From positions 1 through 17,524 of the forward strand of contig UQWG01000040.1 of the NCBI GenBank assembly GCA_900544645.1: 17,524 bases of DNA, written 5' to 3'. Within the stretch, counting starts at the first letter, position 1, and every line of letters starts with the position of its first letter. This DNA comes from an uncultured Collinsella sp. Lineage in GTDB: Bacteria; Actinomycetota; Coriobacteriia; Coriobacteriales; Coriobacteriaceae. Made by a program: the position numbers and the translations under genes. Positions 16,006 to 17,524 of this stretch are shown one piece after another. The notes beneath the pieces were generated by a model. The model was given only the letters and a program-made list of their open reading frames with translations. It had not been told where the DNA came from and made no database searches.

Positions 16006-16049
16006 CCACCACAAAGGGGCCAGACACCTTTGTGGTGGTTTTTGCTTTG
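16006..16049 (+). terminator. 12-bp-stem repeat element, copy B; terminator of the MFS gene
   Basis: CCACCACAAAGG (16006-16017) and CCTTTGTGGTGG (16027-16038) form a 12-bp stem followed by TTTTT (16039-16043). It differs from copy A at one loop base only. It sits behind the inverted 61-nt palindrome and probably ends MFS transcription. Confidence 0.85.
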
Positions 16050-16078
16050 ACGGGCCGCGCCCGCGCCTTGGTATACCA
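16047..16078 (+). promoter_or_regulatory. Candidate promoter of the HAD phosphatase gene
   Basis: TTGACG (16047-16052, 5/6) overlaps the tail of terminator copy B. TATACC (16072-16077, 4/6) follows after 19 bases and lies in the perfect 10-base palindrome TGGTATACCA (16069-16078). The spacing is longer than ideal. The leader would be about 50 bases. Confidence 0.45.
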
Positions 16079-16132
16079 TGTACGCCGTTCACGAATACAC
16101 CCCACACCGCCGCACAACCCAGAAAGGCCCCC

Positions 16133-16954
16133 ATGGACACCACCTTCAGTCACATCAAAGCCGTGTTCTGCGATATCGACGGCACGCTGCTCACGAGCCA
16201 GCACACGGTGTCCCCGCGCACCGTGGCGGCGATCCGCGCCCTGCGCGAGCGCGGCGTGCTCTTTGGCCTGTGCACCGGGCGCGACGCCCACGCGACCGAG
16301 GCCATGTACGAGCTCTGGGGCATCGAAGGCCTGGTAGACGTGATGGTGGGCTGCGGTGGCGCCGAGGTCATCGACCGCGCGCACGACATCAACGAGCTGA
16401 GCTATCCGCTGCCGGGCGAGACCATCGCGCGCATCTGCAAACACATGGCGGACCTTCCGGCAACACCCGTCTGCCCCCGAGACGGCGTGTTCTACGTGCC
16501 CGAGAGCAACGCGTGCGTCGAGCACCTGTCGCGCGTCGATGGTGTGCCCTACCAGGTGGTCGATTTTGCCGAGTTCTTGCGCGAGCCGCAGCCCAAGGTG
16601 ATGTTTACCATGGCGCCCGAGGTAATGCCGCGGGTGATTGAGCGGGCGTCGACGTTTGCCGATGACACTGTTAAGGCGGCGGCTCTGCAAACCACGCAGC
16701 GGCTCTACGAGTTCATGGATCCGCGCGTGTCCAAGACGCGCGGCCTTGTGCGCGTGGCGGAGCTCAACGACATGGAGCTCCAGAACATCTGCGTGTTTGG
16801 CGATGCGGACAACGACACCTGCATGGTGGCTGACGCCGGCGTGGGCGTGGCCATGGCAAACGGCAGCGATGCCACCCGTGCCGCCGCCGATTTTGTAACG
16901 GCCAGCAACGACAAAGACGGCATCGCGATCTTTATCGAAGAACATCTGCTATAG
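16133..16954 (+). CDS. HAD-superfamily (Cof-type, IIB) phosphatase
   Basis: This 273-residue cytosolic protein has the Cof-type HAD order. Motif I is FCDIDGTLL with D14 (nucleophile) and D16, motif II is the CTGR region (T48), motif III is probably K201 in KTRG, and motif IV is GDADND (223-228), which binds Mg2+. A cap domain of class IIB fills about 80-190. Members remove phosphate from sugars, nucleotides or cofactors such as FMN or pyridoxal phosphate; the substrate cannot be inferred. GAAAGG lies five bases before the ATG at 16133. It is transcribed alone and followed by a run of nine G and the third 12-bp-stem hairpin. Confidence 0.93.
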   Translation: MDTTFSHIKAVFCDIDGTLLTSQHTVSPRTVAAIRALRERGVLFGLCTGRDAHATEAMYELWGIEGLVDVMVGCGGAEVIDRAHDINELSYPLPGETIARICKHMADLPATPVCPRDGVFYVPESNACVEHLSRVDGVPYQVVDFAEFLREPQPKVMFTMAPEVMPRVIERASTFADDTVKAAALQTTQRLYEFMDPRVSKTRGLVRVAELNDMELQNICVFGDADNDTCMVADAGVGVAMANGSDATRAAADFVTASNDKDGIAIFIEEHLL

Positions 16955-16971
16955 CGCCGGGGGGGGGAGAA

Positions 16972-17004
16972 CCACCGCAAAGGGGGCAGGCTCCTTTGCG
17001 GTGG
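16972..17004. repeat. 12-bp-stem repeat element, copy C (variant)
   Basis: CCACCGCAAAGG (16972-16983) pairs perfectly with CCTTTGCGGTGG (16993-17004) around GGGCAGGCT. Compared with copies A and B, one A-T pair is replaced by G-C on both arms, a compensatory change that supports selection on the folded form. There is no T-run after it, so it is a weaker terminator candidate for the HAD gene. Confidence 0.75.
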
Positions 17005-17145
17005 CCTCTGGCGATTTGGGTGAATTGATACCTAAAATCTGCGCGAAAATTCAAATAACGTTGTCTGAACATCATGCTTCTAACCACCGATGTGTTAAAG
17101 ATATTCCCATCAATTTGATAGTCTATTCCTCCCGGTTAATGACCT

Positions 17146-17175
17146 ACCGTTCACGGTCGATTTTCGACCGTTCAC
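17146..17175 (+). promoter_or_regulatory. LytTR-like direct repeats ACCGTTCAC
   Basis: ACCGTTCAC occurs at 17146-17154 and 17167-17175, exactly 12 bases apart. As I remember it, LytTR/AlgR-family regulators bind 9-base direct repeats of the form [TA][AC][CA]GTTN[AG][TG] with 12-13 bases between; each copy fits eight of nine positions. TTCACA at 17171-17176 could act as a -35 overlapping the second repeat, with CAAAAT at 17194-17199 as the -10 after 17 bases. CGGTCGA/TCGACCG (17154-17160 and 17164-17170) also forms a 7-bp hairpin, so a structural reading is an alternative. Confidence 0.45.
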
Positions 17176-17300
17176 AGGATGTTCGCTCTTGAGCAAAATG
17201 TTGTGCAAATAAATCTAATGCCATTAAAAAATAATAGGCAACTAAATTACCAGCAGAAACAAATAATAGATAGCGAATAAACGAAGGTAAATCTGAGTAA

Positions 17301-17366
17301 ATGTCAAGGGAATTGAGAACTTGCTACAAAATTATCGGTTTTGTTGCTCGGATGTTTAAACAATAG
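17301..17366 (+). CDS. Possible 21-residue cationic amphipathic peptide
   Basis: An ATG-to-TAG frame of 22 codons lies downstream of the LytTR-like repeats and upstream of the terminator at 17434. The peptide has basic residues R3, R6, K10, R17 and K20, spaced 3-4 apart to form one helical face, opposite L5, C8, I12, V15 and F19, with a net charge of about +4. This pattern resembles leaderless bacteriocins, signalling peptides or small membrane toxins. The only ribosome-binding candidate, GAAGG at 17283-17287, is 13 bases from the start, longer than ideal. A frame this short can arise by chance, so the call is tentative. Confidence 0.25.
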   Translation: MSRELRTCYKIIGFVARMFKQ

Positions 17367-17433
17367 TTACAGGTTGATTTCCGATCTCATCCGAACACAT
17401 TGAGCGAATAGGCCGTTCCCGCAGCTAGCCGAA

Positions 17434-17473
17434 CGCCCCCGCGGCCCCTCACGGGCCCCGGGGGCGCCGTTTT
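17434..17473 (+). terminator. Strong GC hairpin with TTTT tail
   Basis: Bases 17434-17447 pair with 17453-17466 over 14 positions with a single C-C mismatch and a five-base loop, followed by CCG and TTTT (17470-17473). It reads as an intrinsic terminator on the plus strand. Since the nearest long plus-strand gene ends 480 bases earlier, it implies a short transcript in the gap before it. Confidence 0.65.
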
Positions 17474-17495
17474 CCCAGTTGAAGGAACGGTGGAG

Positions 17496-17524
17496 ATGTG
17501 TTTCGATAGGTCCGGTGGCCATGC
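17496..17524 (+). CDS. Possible start of a gene running off the window
   Basis: An ATG at 17496 follows GAAGGA (17481-17486) by nine bases, and the frame stays open to the window end (MCFDRSGGH). It is too short to identify. It follows directly behind a terminator, a sensible place for a new gene. Confidence 0.3.

Larger units (their letters stand above)
17005..17433. other. A+T-rich gap without long genes
   Basis: No convincing long coding frame is present on either strand. The region is much richer in A+T than its surroundings. What I can see in it is listed separately: a LytTR-like pair of direct repeats, a tiny ORF and, just beyond, a terminator. A 63-codon frame starting with GTG at 17001 begins inside the hairpin and has no ribosome-binding site. 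The composition suggests acquired DNA or a regulatory region. Confidence 0.6.

Noticed and set aside
17001..17192. 63-codon frame after the HAD gene
   Set aside because: Its GTG start is inside the copy C hairpin, there is no ribosome-binding site, and it runs through the direct repeats.
17218..17280. 20-residue ATG frame upstream of the amphipathic mini-ORF
   Set aside because: There is no Shine-Dalgarno sequence, the start is almost on the predicted transcription start, and composition is simply A-rich.
1..17524. tRNA or rRNA genes
   Set aside because: No cloverleaf with a T-loop-like GGTTCAANNCC segment and no rRNA-like stretch were seen on either strand by eye.

Overview
The window is high-GC bacterial DNA with GC-rich codon use in most genes. 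The gene content and the style of the intergenic repeats suggest an actinobacterium of the class Coriobacteriia, most likely Collinsella or a close relative. That placement is an inference from composition and gene style; the window has no rRNA or other marker gene. Three stretches are clearly richer in A+T: the protease/lipoprotein pair (about 2478-4042), the short gap beside it (4043-4151), and the gap near the right end (about 17005-17430).

Left to right: ligA (NAD-dependent DNA ligase) reads rightward. Facing it are two leftward genes, a Tat-exported papain-like cysteine peptidase and a small predicted lipoprotein whose start lies a few bases after the peptidase stop. Next is a leftward MATE efflux pump followed by a MerR-family regulator, with a well-formed MerR-type promoter upstream of the pump (TTGACT, a 19-bp spacer containing an inverted repeat, then a weak -10). 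Divergent from it, two overlapping ABC exporter half-transporter genes appear to form a heterodimer with one degenerate and one canonical ATP site. A nuclease-like protein of unknown role follows, with one copy of a palindromic repeat on each side. Then come moaA and a moaC-mobB fusion (molybdenum cofactor synthesis), an MFS transporter with a structured leader, and a Cof-type HAD phosphatase. The last 520 bases hold no long gene. They carry a pair of direct repeats that fit the LytTR-type operator pattern, a tiny ORF for a cationic amphipathic peptide, a GC-rich terminator, and possibly the first codons of a gene that runs off the window.

The gaps are unusually rich in hairpins. One family is a 61-nt palindrome with 17-19 bp arms and an asymmetric loop (three copies, one inverted). 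A second is a 12-bp stem element (three copies, one with a compensatory base-pair change); two of its copies are 43/44 identical, end in a T-run, and look like working terminators whose tails run into the next gene's promoter. A single 100-nt imperfect hairpin and a 29-nt hairpin also follow the moa genes.

The strongest unexplained signals are the two hairpin families, the protease-lipoprotein pair, and the LytTR-repeat/small-peptide/terminator arrangement at the right end. The last is speculative and rests on pattern matching alone.
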